Assembly: GCA_020072815.1 (NCBI GenBank)
Contig: JAIQGE010000002.1
Span: 62,001 to 126,000, forward strand
Length of the DNA stretch: 64,000 nt
Direction of reading: 5' to 3'
Source of the DNA: Terriglobia bacterium
GTDB taxonomy: Bacteria > Acidobacteriota > Terriglobia > Terriglobales > Acidobacteriaceae
Numbering within the stretch: position 1 is the stretch's first letter; each line of letters opens with the position of its first letter. The notes under the pieces are model-generated. The model saw only the letters and a program-made list of their open reading frames with translations, searched no databases and was not told where the DNA came from. Below, in pieces: positions 28,502-36,646 of the stretch. The translations under genes were made by a program, and so were the position numbers.

Positions 28502-29578
28502 CTAACGACGGAACTCGAACGACATGCTGCTCTCCACCTCAGCCGGCTGATCGAGGATCAAGTATGGTCGGAAAGTGTAGCCTCGCATCGCGTCAAGCAC
28601 GGCCTTATGAAGCTCCTTGGGGCCATCTAGTACTTCAGCTTGGATCACGCGCCCGTCTTTCCCCACGACGAACTTTACATTGAGCTTGCCATTCGCATGC
28701 GCTGGGGGAAGCAGTCGCCCCTCGGAGATGAGGTACTCGTCCATCAGCACGTCGGAGGGTATGACAATCCGCCCACCGAGAGGGCCGGTGCTCCCTGGTG
28801 GCGGCGCGAACAGAGATTCCTCAGGATTCGCAATTGTTTCCAGCAGCTCAATATGAATTTTGGTGGAGGCCTTTCCTCCGTGCGTGACGGTAATATCGCG
28901 GGCCACCTCACGGCCCTGGAACAGAACGAAAGAGTTATAGGTAGTTTCGTCCCACCCCCGTCCGCGGGTATAACGAAGCCTAAGGGTGCCAGGGTCAAAG
29001 CAAAACTTAGGCAGGCCGTTGTCGGAGATGATCATGTCAGTCCGGCGGATGATCACGCACGGGAGCTTGTTGGCCCCGATCTGCCAATCAATTTTGTCGA
29101 GACGTGTATTGCGATGTGCGGAATTTGCACGATACAGAGGTCGTAACGCTTCGCTCTCCAATCTGTACCCAATCCAGCGCTGGTCGCCGCTGCGATAGAG
29201 CCCTGAGTCGTTGGCGACATCTGTCTGGTTTAGCTTGTCTCCGGTGTGAATTCGCTTGTATCTTTTGGCGCCAGCGTAGAATTCCTCATAGGCCCCGCTT
29301 TCCACGTTGTCACCATCGTCGTCAAATCGATCATAAGCGAGCTTGACGTGCCAGGGCGTGGCTGAAGGAACGTCCACACCGTTCGTCGTGGTCGCCAATC
29401 GCAGGATTTCAGCCGGGTCCTTTGGGACCGGTGTGACCTCAGCACTGGCCTGCGCCACTGCAGACGATTTCGCGACCGCAGGCTCAGGAGTGTTCGCACC
29501 GATTTGGCTTTGCCCTGGCGTCAGGGCCACACCGAAAAGCAAAACGGCAATCGCAATCATTCGACCCTTCTTGTGCAT
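28502..29578 (-). CDS. Secreted protein with C-terminal TonB domain
   Basis: The 358-aa protein has a signal peptide (GRMIAIAVLLFGVALTPGQS), a central domain of about 200 residues without a recognised family, and a C-terminal TonB-like domain (about 275-358). The latter has the typical 'VKFVVGKDGRVIQAEVLDGP' strand and 'AMRGYTFRPY' helix-strand. Proteins of this layout are common in Acidobacteriota and are annotated as energy transducers. This one lacks the long Pro-rich spacer of true TonB, so energy transfer is doubtful. Its ATG comes 1 nt after the pyrC stop. Confidence 0.8.
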   Translation of the reverse strand: MHKKGRMIAIAVLLFGVALTPGQSQIGANTPEPAVAKSSAVAQASAEVTPVPKDPAEILRLATTTNGVDVPSATPWHVKLAYDRFDDDGDNVESGAYEEFYAGAKRYKRIHTGDKLNQTDVANDSGLYRSGDQRWIGYRLESEALRPLYRANSAHRNTRLDKIDWQIGANKLPCVIIRRTDMIISDNGLPKFCFDPGTLRLRYTRGRGWDETTYNSFVLFQGREVARDITVTHGGKASTKIHIELLETIANPEESLFAPPPGSTGPLGGRIVIPSDVLMDEYLISEGRLLPPAHANGKLNVKFVVGKDGRVIQAEVLDGPKELHKAVLDAMRGYTFRPYLILDQPAEVESSMSFEFRR

Positions 29579-29579
29579 G

Positions 29580-30872
29580 TCAATTCGAGCGGAACTTCAC
29601 CACTCCACCCACCACCATCGCGACAACTTTCCCCTGCAACTGCCAGCCGTCGAACGGAGAGTTCTTTGACTTGGAGTGCGACGCAGCCGCGTGGTAGGTC
29701 CACTTTTTGGCGGCGTCGAAGATGGTGACATCAGCGTGGGCGCCGCGGGCCAGGGAGCCGCGCAACTGCAAACCCATGACGCGCGCGGGATTCGTCGAAA
29801 GCAACTCCACAATGCGGCGCAGCGGCAGCTTGTGCTTGACGCCCAGGATCGCGATGCACAGGCCCAGCGCCGTCTCCAGGCCGGTGATGCCGAAGGGCGC
29901 GCGGTCAAACTCCTGGTTTTTTTCGTCGAAGGAGTGCGGCGCGTGGTCGGTGGCGATGCAATCCACTGAGCCGTCGGCCAGCCCAACCAGTAGGGCCTCG
30001 CGGTCAGCGTGCGAGCGCAACGGCGGGTTCATCTTGAAGTTGGTGTTGTAGTCGCCCACGTTTTCATCCACCAGCGCAAAGTGGTGCGGAGTGACCTCGC
30101 AGGTAACGTTATGGCGGTCGCGCTTGGCGCGGCGCACGGCCTTGAGCGCGCCCGCGGTGGAAAGATGGGCGACGTGGTAATGCGCTTTGGTTTCCGCCGC
30201 CAGGCGACAATCGCGTTCCACCAGGCCGCTCTCGGCTTCGCTGGGCCAGCCACGCAGGCCCAGGCGAAAAGCTGTTGGGCCGGAGTTCATCATTGCGCCG
30301 TCCGTCATGCGCGTGTCTTCCGCGTGCTGGATCACTGGGATCCCCAGCTTCCCCGCGCCCAGAAACGCCTGGCGCATAATGGCTTCATTCAGAATTGGTT
30401 TGCCGTCATCGGTCACGGCCACGGCGCCGGCCTTGCGCAGCGCGGCAAAGTCGGTCATCTGCTGGCCCTTGCTGCCCAGCGTTGCGGCGGCGATGGGAAA
30501 GAGGTTGACGTGCGGGTTTCGCGCCGGATCGAGAATCCAGCGGGTGACGTCAGCGTTGTCATTCACCGGCGAAGTGTTCGGCATGCAGCAGACGGACGCA
30601 AACCCGCCCGCAGCGGCCGCCAGGGTTCCGCTGGCGATGGTCTCTTTGTGCGTCTGGCCGGGCTCGCGCAAGTGGACGTGAATGTCAATGAATCCGGGGC
30701 AGACGATCATGCCGCGGGCGTCAAGGTTCTCGTCGCCCTTGCCCCGCAGCTTGCCTGCCTGGGCAATCTCGGCGACGCGGCCGTCCTTGAGCAAAAGATC
30801 ATACTTGCCTTCGAGCTTCTGCGAAGGGTCAATGACTAAACCGCCACGAATTGTGAGACTCTCAGGCCTCAT
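29580..30872 (-). CDS. pyrC: Dihydroorotase
   Basis: A 430-aa zinc amidohydrolase that closes N-carbamoyl-aspartate to dihydroorotate in pyrimidine synthesis. The metal ligands appear in PGFIDIHVHLREPGQTHKE. Later come QHAEDTRMTDG, the AHLSTAGAL strand, EVTPHHFAL and the catalytic Asp of IATDHAPHSFDEKN. The length and motifs fit the long (type I) class. Gene order on this strand is pyrR-pyrB-pyrC. The 124-nt pyrB-pyrC spacer holds an inverted pair of heptad arrays. Confidence 0.96.
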   Translation of the reverse strand: MRPESLTIRGGLVIDPSQKLEGKYDLLLKDGRVAEIAQAGKLRGKGDENLDARGMIVCPGFIDIHVHLREPGQTHKETIASGTLAAAAGGFASVCCMPNTSPVNDNADVTRWILDPARNPHVNLFPIAAATLGSKGQQMTDFAALRKAGAVAVTDDGKPILNEAIMRQAFLGAGKLGIPVIQHAEDTRMTDGAMMNSGPTAFRLGLRGWPSEAESGLVERDCRLAAETKAHYHVAHLSTAGALKAVRRAKRDRHNVTCEVTPHHFALVDENVGDYNTNFKMNPPLRSHADREALLVGLADGSVDCIATDHAPHSFDEKNQEFDRAPFGITGLETALGLCIAILGVKHKLPLRRIVELLSTNPARVMGLQLRGSLARGAHADVTIFDAAKKWTYHAAASHSKSKNSPFDGWQLQGKVVAMVVGGVVKFRSN

Positions 30873-30901
30873 GAAAAACCTTTAGCCGCAGAGGGAGCAG
30901 C

Positions 30902-30995
30902 TAGCAAATGGCAATTAGCAATTGGCAAAACCAAATCTCGCGAGGTTCTGTGTGAAGCTCTGGCTAATTGCCAGTTGCTAATCGCTAGTTGCTTG
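30902..30995. repeat. Inverted pair of heptad arrays in the pyrB-pyrC spacer
   Basis: The left array (30902-30930) reads TAGCAAA TGGCAAT TAGCAAT TGGCAAA. The right array (30961-30995), read on the other strand, is AAGCAAC TAGCGAT TAGCAAC TGGCAAT TAGCCA. The 7-nt period and inverted order allow a long imperfect hairpin inside the pyr transcript. Confidence 0.75.
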
Positions 30996-30996
30996 T

Positions 30997-31902
30997 TCAC
31001 GCTACCCCCAGGCAGATGCTCAGGATCGCCATTCTCACGTACACACCGTTCTGCACTTGTTCTTCGATCACCGATTGCGGTCCGTCGGCGACTTCGCTTT
31101 GGATCTCCATCCCGCGGACCATCGGTCCGGGATGCATGACGATGGCGTCAGGCTTGGCCAGCTTCAGGCGTTCCGGCGTGAGCTGGTACTGCGCCACGTA
31201 GCGTGCGGCGTTGAGCTTCAACCCGGCGAGCCGCTCCTTTTGCATGCGCAGCATCATGACCACGTCGGCTTTGCGGACAGCTTCTTCCACGTGGCGGCTG
31301 ATCTTTATTTCGGGAGCAAGGGAGACGGCAGTCTCCGGCAGCAGCTCCGGCGGGCCACACAACACCACCTGCGCGCCAAATTTGGAGAGCAGATGCACGT
31401 TGGAACGGACCACGCGGCTGTGCTGGATATCGCCGATCATCGCCACCTTCAGGCCTTTCAATGCCTTCTTGTGGCGCAGCATGGTGTAGGCGTCCAGCAG
31501 TCCTTGCGAAGGATGCTCATGCATGCCGTCACCGGCGTTGATGATGGGAATGTGCAGGTTCCGCGCCAGCACGTTCGGCGCGCCTGACGATGGATGCCGC
31601 ACCACGATGCAATCGGCGCCCAGCGCCTGCAAGGTCTTGCCGGTGTCCACCAGCGACTCGCCTTTCTTGATGCTGGAGGACTCGGCGTTAATGACGGAAG
31701 TATGCGTGCCCAGCAGCTTGGCGGCGAATTCAAACGAAACGCGCGTGCGCGTGGAGGCTTCATAAAAAAGAAGCGCAATGCGCTTGCCCCGCAGCAGAGG
31801 CTGGGGACGGCGCGAATGCATCTTTCGCGCCAGCTTGAGAAATCTTGTGATGTCGTCCGCTGCGAGGTGTTCCAGTCCGAGAAGGGAGCAGGTGCGTGCC
31901 AT
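30997..31902 (-). CDS. pyrB: Aspartate carbamoyltransferase catalytic subunit
   Basis: A 301-aa enzyme joining carbamoyl phosphate and aspartate, the committed pyrimidine step. Family motifs are FYEASTRTRVSFEFAAKLLG, the VVRHPSSGAPN loop, 'DGMHEHPSQGLLDAYTM' and MHPGPMVRG near the C-terminus. No pyrI regulatory subunit is nearby, so regulation probably rests on PyrR. It begins 5 nt after the pyrR stop. Confidence 0.97.
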   Translation of the reverse strand: MARTCSLLGLEHLAADDITRFLKLARKMHSRRPQPLLRGKRIALLFYEASTRTRVSFEFAAKLLGTHTSVINAESSSIKKGESLVDTGKTLQALGADCIVVRHPSSGAPNVLARNLHIPIINAGDGMHEHPSQGLLDAYTMLRHKKALKGLKVAMIGDIQHSRVVRSNVHLLSKFGAQVVLCGPPELLPETAVSLAPEIKISRHVEEAVRKADVVMMLRMQKERLAGLKLNAARYVAQYQLTPERLKLAKPDAIVMHPGPMVRGMEIQSEVADGPQSVIEEQVQNGVYVRMAILSICLGVA

Positions 31903-31907
31903 GCCGG

Positions 31908-32483
31908 CTATGCCGTACGCTCCACCAGCATGACCTGTTCTTCCTTATCAATTTCGGTCAGCCGCACTTCGATGATTTCCTTATCGCTGGTTTGCACGGT
32001 GCGGCCGACAAAGGCCGCTTCAATGGGCAGCTCGCGATGGCCGCGGTCAATCAGCACGCAGAGCTGCACGCGGCGCGGACGCCCGTGGTCAAACAGCGCG
32101 TCCATGGCGGCGCGGATGGTGCGTCCGGTGTACAGCACGTCGTCCACCAGGATCACGTTCTTGCCGCCAATCTCCACGCCCAGCGGCGTCTTCTGGATCA
32201 CCGGGCTGTGTCCCACGGTGGAGAGGTCATCGCGATACAGCGTGATGTCCAGCGTCCCAATCCCCGCCGGCTTTTTTTCAATCTGCTCAATGAGCTTGCC
32301 CAGGCGCGCGGCCAGAGGCACGCCGCGCCGCTTGATGCCGATCAGCGTCAGGTCCTGGACGCCGTTGTTTTTTTCCACGATCTCATGGGCCAGGCGGACC
32401 AGGGTGCGCTCAATTTCTGAGGCGGACATAATGCGCCCTTTTTCGCGCAGGTTAGGCAGACGGGTTGAAGTTCCGGCGGTCAT
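31908..32483 (-). CDS. pyrR: PyrR bifunctional regulator / uracil phosphoribosyltransferase
   Basis: A 191-aa phosphoribosyltransferase-fold protein. The PRPP loop VILVDDVLYTGRTIRAAMDA is intact, and 'LIDRGHRELPIEAAFVG' and 'DITLYRDDLSTVG' also match the PyrR family. In Gram-positive bacteria PyrR binds a leader RNA and closes pyr transcription when UMP is high. I could not see the known PyrR-binding consensus upstream here, so the control mode is open. The ATG at 32483 was chosen because the sequence from there aligns by eye with full-length B. subtilis PyrR; the next ATG (32429) would give a shorter form. Confidence 0.94.
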   Translation of the reverse strand: MTAGTSTRLPNLREKGRIMSASEIERTLVRLAHEIVEKNNGVQDLTLIGIKRRGVPLAARLGKLIEQIEKKPAGIGTLDITLYRDDLSTVGHSPVIQKTPLGVEIGGKNVILVDDVLYTGRTIRAAMDALFDHGRPRRVQLCVLIDRGHRELPIEAAFVGRTVQTSDKEIIEVRLTEIDKEEQVMLVERTA

Positions 32484-32637
32484 GTCCACCGCATGATATC
32501 TGAAGCGGGCATGTGGCGACAAACAAGAGGCTTTTTTTCGCAAAAAGAAGGTGCTATGGCGAACAAAACACAAAAAGTGTCCGATTCAGAACAGGCGCAC
32601 GCAACGCTGCCGGCAACGTAATGTTTTTTCACTGAAG

Positions 32638-32667
32638 AAAAAGCCCCGGAACAAAAAACGCCGGGGC
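32638..32667 (-). terminator. Rho-independent terminator after the lipoprotein gene
   Basis: On the minus strand GCCCCGG, an 11-nt loop and CCGGGGC are followed by TTTTTC. It lies 37 nt after the lipoprotein stop and before pyrR, so it separates the two transcription units. Confidence 0.85.
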
Positions 32668-32704
32668 CTCAGCAAACTTGCTCGGTCTTCAAGCTGGGAA
32701 GCGC

Positions 32705-33301
32705 TTACATGGTGTCACTGTCTTCGCCGCGGGCGCGGACGTACACCAGGGCGAACTCTGATCCGTTGCCGCTGGGCTTTACCGCCATCACGCGCTGGTT
32801 GTTCTCCGTGCCGACTTTCAATTCCTGCTTGTAATGATCGCCGGAGCCGCCGCCGTCGTCGCAACTGACCGGGGCGTCACTATCATGGCGCCGGAAATTC
32901 ATGGAAATCTTGCCGGTGCAATCCAGCACCTTGCCGTAGCGCGCCATGTCTTTGCGGTAGAAATCCACGACTTTCTCCGGAGGATCACTGGACTCAAACT
33001 TCAGCACCACCACCTTCACGCCAAAAAGCGAGCTGGAGATATTTACGTTGGCGCTATCCGTCTCCTCCTTGTCCATGCCCTTCTTGAGCTGCGCGCCGGG
33101 ATAGTCCGCGAAGCCGGCGTCCTTGGCGCTCATGCTGCCCTTGTGCACTTTGATCGAGCCGAATGGCGTGCGGATATCAACGTCTTTGGTCGGTTCTCCC
33201 TGGGAAGAGTTGTCTTTGTGGGCGCTGACGGAGCAGCCTGTGACCAAGACCAGAGCAAGAAAGCCGGTGAGTGCATGTCGCAAACGAAGATCGCGCATCA
33301 T
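32705..33301 (-). CDS. Predicted lipoprotein, function unknown
   Basis: A 198-aa protein with a lipoprotein signal peptide; the lipobox LVTGC places the acylated Cys at about residue 23. The mature part has a conserved-looking start (VDIRTPFGSIKVHKG) and a region 'PPEKVVDFYRKDMARYGKVL', a pattern seen in small lipoproteins with a 'difference of pressure'-like folded core. Function unknown. The ATG follows GGAG at 6 nt; a much longer upstream open frame was rejected. A terminator follows the stop. Confidence 0.8.
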   Translation of the reverse strand: MMRDLRLRHALTGFLALVLVTGCSVSAHKDNSSQGEPTKDVDIRTPFGSIKVHKGSMSAKDAGFADYPGAQLKKGMDKEETDSANVNISSSLFGVKVVVLKFESSDPPEKVVDFYRKDMARYGKVLDCTGKISMNFRRHDSDAPVSCDDGGGSGDHYKQELKVGTENNQRVMAVKPSGNGSEFALVYVRARGEDSDTM

Positions 33302-33419
33302 TGAATTCTCCAATCCAATCTTCTTCAATCCCAAGCCGCCGCGCGCAGCTGGCTGCCCCCGGACGTCAGGGGCTTCCGAGCGGACGGGCTCCTGTTTATA
33401 CATACGCACTGGCCCCGAA

Positions 33420-33464
33420 AAAGTTCTCACAAATCTTTTTCTCACAACTCTTTTGTTCGCAAAT
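33420..33464. repeat. Three tandem 15-bp direct repeats
   Basis: Read on the minus strand, three exact-length units lie head to tail: ATTTGCGAACAAAAG, AGTTGTGAGAAAAAG and ATTTGTGAGAACTTT. They lie about 120-165 nt upstream of the lipoprotein start. A TATGTATAAAC stretch downstream could be the -10 region. Regularly spaced AT-rich sites suggest a regulator array. Confidence 0.65.
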
Positions 33465-33498
33465 CTTGGTGACCGGTCGGCGCTTTGGCCCGCCGCTC

Positions 33499-34083
33499 TT
33501 AGCCCAACGGCTGGTAGTAGCTCTCCCCGGCACAGGCGCGGCACAGAATCTTGTCTTGGCGGCGGACCTCGCGGCGAAAGTTGATGCCTTCCCCGCACTG
33601 CGAGCAGACGATGCGTTCCCCCTTGTAGCCGGGAAACTCCTCCGCCGGAAGCTCCACCCGCACCGCTTCGGCGTGGAACATCTGATCGTCCGACATTTCG
33701 CGGTAGGCCAGCATCTGCTGCTGGTTCTTGTCGGCGATTTCCGGATGCATGCTCCTGGCCAGCGCTTTCGACGACTCGCGCGCGGCCACGCGGACGGCCT
33801 TGCCGGTCTCCACGTCCACGAAGGTCGCGGCCATTTTGCCCCAGTCGCGAAACTTGAGTGCTCGCTTGCCCAGGCGGCATCCGGTCACCACCATCACCGC
33901 GTCGGTGGCGCAGCGGTCAATCTCCACAAAGGTGACGATGCGTTTGCGGTCCTTGCCCTGGGGGTCTTCCAGGCCAATCTGCCGCAGCCCGAACATGGCC
34001 AGGCGGACGCCCAGCACCTGGCCGGCGCAAAGATGGCCGTGCGCGACAGCAGCGTCTTGCAGGTATTCGTCGAGTGTTTTCAT
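33499..34083 (-). CDS. FmdE-like protein with C-terminal zinc ribbon
   Basis: A 194-aa protein. The N-terminal FmdE domain (1-130) shows 'HGHLCAGQVLGVRLAMFGL' and the Cys in 'EIDRCATDAVMVVTGCRLGK'. The C-terminus is a zinc ribbon of two CxxC pairs (VCSQCGEG and LCRACAGE). FmdE domains were first found next to molybdenum formylmethanofuran dehydrogenase, but stand-alone versions occur in many bacteria without methanogenesis. No such dehydrogenase genes lie here, so the role is unknown. Metal or pterin binding is a guess. It begins 12 nt after the upstream secreted-protein gene. Confidence 0.85.
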   Translation of the reverse strand: MKTLDEYLQDAAVAHGHLCAGQVLGVRLAMFGLRQIGLEDPQGKDRKRIVTFVEIDRCATDAVMVVTGCRLGKRALKFRDWGKMAATFVDVETGKAVRVAARESSKALARSMHPEIADKNQQQMLAYREMSDDQMFHAEAVRVELPAEEFPGYKGERIVCSQCGEGINFRREVRRQDKILCRACAGESYYQPLG

Positions 34084-34095
34084 TGCGGATCTTCT

Positions 34096-34737
34096 CTATT
34101 CCGGGCCTTCTTCGTCTCCGGCGTCCGGTTGCAACTCCGCGCTGCGCGCATGCACGGCAAAACTGGTCTTCTCCGTTCCGTTGGTAAAGGTCACGCGAGC
34201 GGGTTTTCGTTCCCAGGCTGGAGCGGCGCAGGCTTCGCCGGAAAATTCTTTCTTCAGGACCGGCTTGCGCGAACCGATTTGCGCGATCACCATGTACCGC
34301 TTGCCGCCGTCGTCGGACGCGCCACAGTACGCCGCGTAATCACGATACCAGCTAGCTTCCGAAACCTCCGTATCAAAAGCCGGAAGGTTCAACTGGACCA
34401 CGCGCCCGGTGGCGCGGTCCACGCTCAGCCATCCGCCCAGACGCCAGACCCATTGCGGTTTCTTCGCGTCGCTGGGGAGAGAATCGTTCACGCGAAACGC
34501 CCGGCGCACCACGAAGACGCGGTCGGTGACGTCATGCAGCGGCCCGGTAGCGAACTCGCGCATGCGTCCGTCCATGATCAGCGCGCGGACTTTCACCTCC
34601 CGCGGCGGCCCGGACTCTGACGCGATTTCCACCGAACGCCATGCTCCGAAAGCGACCACATGCGGGCGCGGCGCGGCCAAGGCGCTGAGCGCACAGAGGG
34701 CCGTAACCAACAATCCGCCACGGAACGCAATCGGCAT
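34096..34737 (-). CDS. Hypothetical secreted protein
   Basis: The 213-aa product has a signal peptide (GGLLVTALCALSALAAPRP) and a soluble domain with a pair of late Cys (AYCGASDD and EACAAP). I do not recognise the family. The start at 34737 follows AGGA, and a perfect TATAAT lies just upstream, inside a longer open frame, which argues against the earlier ATG at 34764. It is the first gene of a short unit with the FmdE-like gene (12 nt apart). Confidence 0.7.
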   Translation of the reverse strand: MPIAFRGGLLVTALCALSALAAPRPHVVAFGAWRSVEIASESGPPREVKVRALIMDGRMREFATGPLHDVTDRVFVVRRAFRVNDSLPSDAKKPQWVWRLGGWLSVDRATGRVVQLNLPAFDTEVSEASWYRDYAAYCGASDDGGKRYMVIAQIGSRKPVLKKEFSGEACAAPAWERKPARVTFTNGTEKTSFAVHARSAELQPDAGDEEGPE

Positions 34738-35009
34738 AGGAATCCTGCAATTATAGGGCTTCAAGATAAACTGCCTTTATTAAGGTCGGCGAATGCCGGC
34801 TCCCAGCGCCCTGGATATTCGTTAAGATTACCGCCTGAATGTGCATAGATTATTCAGCAAAATCGATGGCGAATAGCATTAATAGCAAGTCTTAAAGAAG
34901 CGGCTTTGAATTTGCCCCGAGATTGCCTACCATAGAACTAACCCCAAGATTTTCCAGCGACTGGCATCCACCACCGAACATTTTGACAGCCAGCCGTATC
35001 TAAACATCT

Positions 35010-36107
35010 GTGCATGTGAAGAATCATCACGACCAGCATCCGGAGCACGCGTTGCGCGATGCAACCCAGGACGTGGCTGCGTCTTCTCAAGTGGTGATGG
35101 CCCACCTCCCGGAACAAACGCGGCTGGAGTATATGTCGCTGAAGCCGCGCAAGCCAAAAATCCTGGTGGTGGACGACAAGCTGGACACTCTTCTCCTGCT
35201 GCAGGAACTGCTGGCCGGCAAAGACTACCAAGTCATCACCGCCGAAGAAGCCGACCAAGCCAAGGAACTGGTCCATTCGGAAAAACCGGACCTGATCCTG
35301 CTGGACGTGGTGATGCCCGGCAAATCCGGCTTGGACCTTTGCCGCGAACTGAAAGAAGATCCCATCACCCGGCTGATTCCCGTGGTGATGATCACCGGGC
35401 TTACTGACCGCGACGATCGCGTGCGCGGCATAGAAGCCGGCGCCGACGAGTTCCTCAGCAAGCCGCTGTATCCGGAAGAGCTGTTCGCGCGCGTCAAGTC
35501 CCTGCTCAAACTCAAAGAGTTTACTGACGAGCTGGAGAACGCCGAGTCCGTCCTGGTGGCGCTGGCCCTGGGCGTGGAATCGCGCGACCCCTACACCGGC
35601 AACCACTGCGAGCGCCTGGCGAAATACGCTTCCGACCTGGGAGAACACATCGGCCTGGACGCCGACAGCGTGCTGGCCCTCAAACGCGGCGGCTATCTGC
35701 ATGACCTGGGCAAAGTCGCCATCCCCGATGAGATCCTCAAGAAACACACCTGCCTGACTGCGGAAGAATGGGACATCGTGCGGCAGCATCCGGTGATCGG
35801 TGAAGCCATCTGCGCGCCGCTGCGGTCGTTCCGCAGCGTGCTGCCCATCATCCGCCATCATCATGAGCACTGGGACGGCACCGGCTACCCGGACAAACTC
35901 AAAGAATATGAAATCCCGTTGCTGGCGCGCGTGCTGCAGGTGGTGGACGTCTACGACGCTCTGCGCACCGCCCGCCCTTACAAACCGGCGCTCACCCACG
36001 AAGAAGCCGAACAGACCATGACCGAAGGCGCGGCCAGCGGCCTTTGGGACCCGGTCCTGGTACCGGAATTTTTTGCCATGCTGAGAAAGAAGGAGCAGGC
36101 AGCGTAA
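35010..36107 (+). CDS. Response regulator with HD-GYP c-di-GMP phosphodiesterase domain
   Basis: A 365-aa two-domain protein. The receiver (about 48-165) keeps VVDDK, the phospho-Asp in LILLDVVMPG, Thr in MITG and Lys in LSKPL. The HD-GYP domain (about 180-360) is canonical: LHDLGKVAIPDEIL, HHEHWDGTGYP and VVDVYDAL. It should hydrolyse cyclic di-GMP under control of an unknown kinase. The start is either GTG 35010 or ATG 35133, the latter directly before the receiver. It stands alone, unlike its degenerate relative at 12278. Confidence 0.9.
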   Translation: MHVKNHHDQHPEHALRDATQDVAASSQVVMAHLPEQTRLEYMSLKPRKPKILVVDDKLDTLLLLQELLAGKDYQVITAEEADQAKELVHSEKPDLILLDVVMPGKSGLDLCRELKEDPITRLIPVVMITGLTDRDDRVRGIEAGADEFLSKPLYPEELFARVKSLLKLKEFTDELENAESVLVALALGVESRDPYTGNHCERLAKYASDLGEHIGLDADSVLALKRGGYLHDLGKVAIPDEILKKHTCLTAEEWDIVRQHPVIGEAICAPLRSFRSVLPIIRHHHEHWDGTGYPDKLKEYEIPLLARVLQVVDVYDALRTARPYKPALTHEEAEQTMTEGAASGLWDPVLVPEFFAMLRKKEQAA

Positions 36108-36179
36108 GTCTTTGCGCGCATCTTTCATTCGGGATTCCCCGTTGTTGTTGCTGCATATTTACGACGTACCCCTAGCTTT

Positions 36180-36484
36180 GTCATCCTGAGCGAAGCGACG
36201 CTGCGCAGCGTGGCGGCGCGTAGTCGAAGGACCCCGAGAATCTGCCCCCGACCATGCCGTCCCAGGGCGTTTTCACGAAGCACTTCGTTCCAAACCTGAA
36301 GAGTAAAAAGTTCATGGTGAAAATGCTCTGAAGCTGCCTCGCGGAAGATAAGCATCCTCGAGATGCAGCAAGGCCCCTCGGCTGCGCTCGGGATTTCGGC
36401 TGGCGGCTCAGACGCCGCCAACACGCCTCAACTTCGACTTGCTCTCGACTCGCTCCGCTCGTCTCGAGCGGCCTTCAGCATGAC
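36180..36484. mobile_element. MITE-like non-coding element with terminal inverted repeats
   Basis: A 305-bp stretch bounded by GTCATCCTGA (36180-36189) and TCAGCATGAC (36475-36484), inverted with one mismatch. Inside both ends the sequences GCGAAGCGA and GTCGAAG recur in inverted order. No ORF is supported. It fills most of the 539-nt gap between the HD-GYP gene and the glycosyltransferase; the rest of the gap (36485-36646) shows only an AT-richer leader. Confidence 0.6.
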
Positions 36485-36646
36485 ATACCCGGAGGTTGCA
36501 GTTGGATTCAAACCAATTTGTGCTGAAAAATTGTGATGTCCTTGACGCGTGCCTGTCTGTGATGCGTTCTCCCCGATAAAGTTGGCGATCCCGCGAGCTT
36601 TGGTATAGTTACCTCTCTGACTCCTACTCAACCCCAATTCAGCATC

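Noticed and set aside
32484-32637. PyrR-binding attenuator before pyrR
   Set aside because: I could not find the known PyrR RNA consensus or a terminator/antiterminator pair in this leader.
32705-33880. 391-codon extension of the lipoprotein gene
   Set aside because: The part before 33301 overlaps the FmdE-like gene and repeat; a lipobox and ribosome site fix the shorter start.
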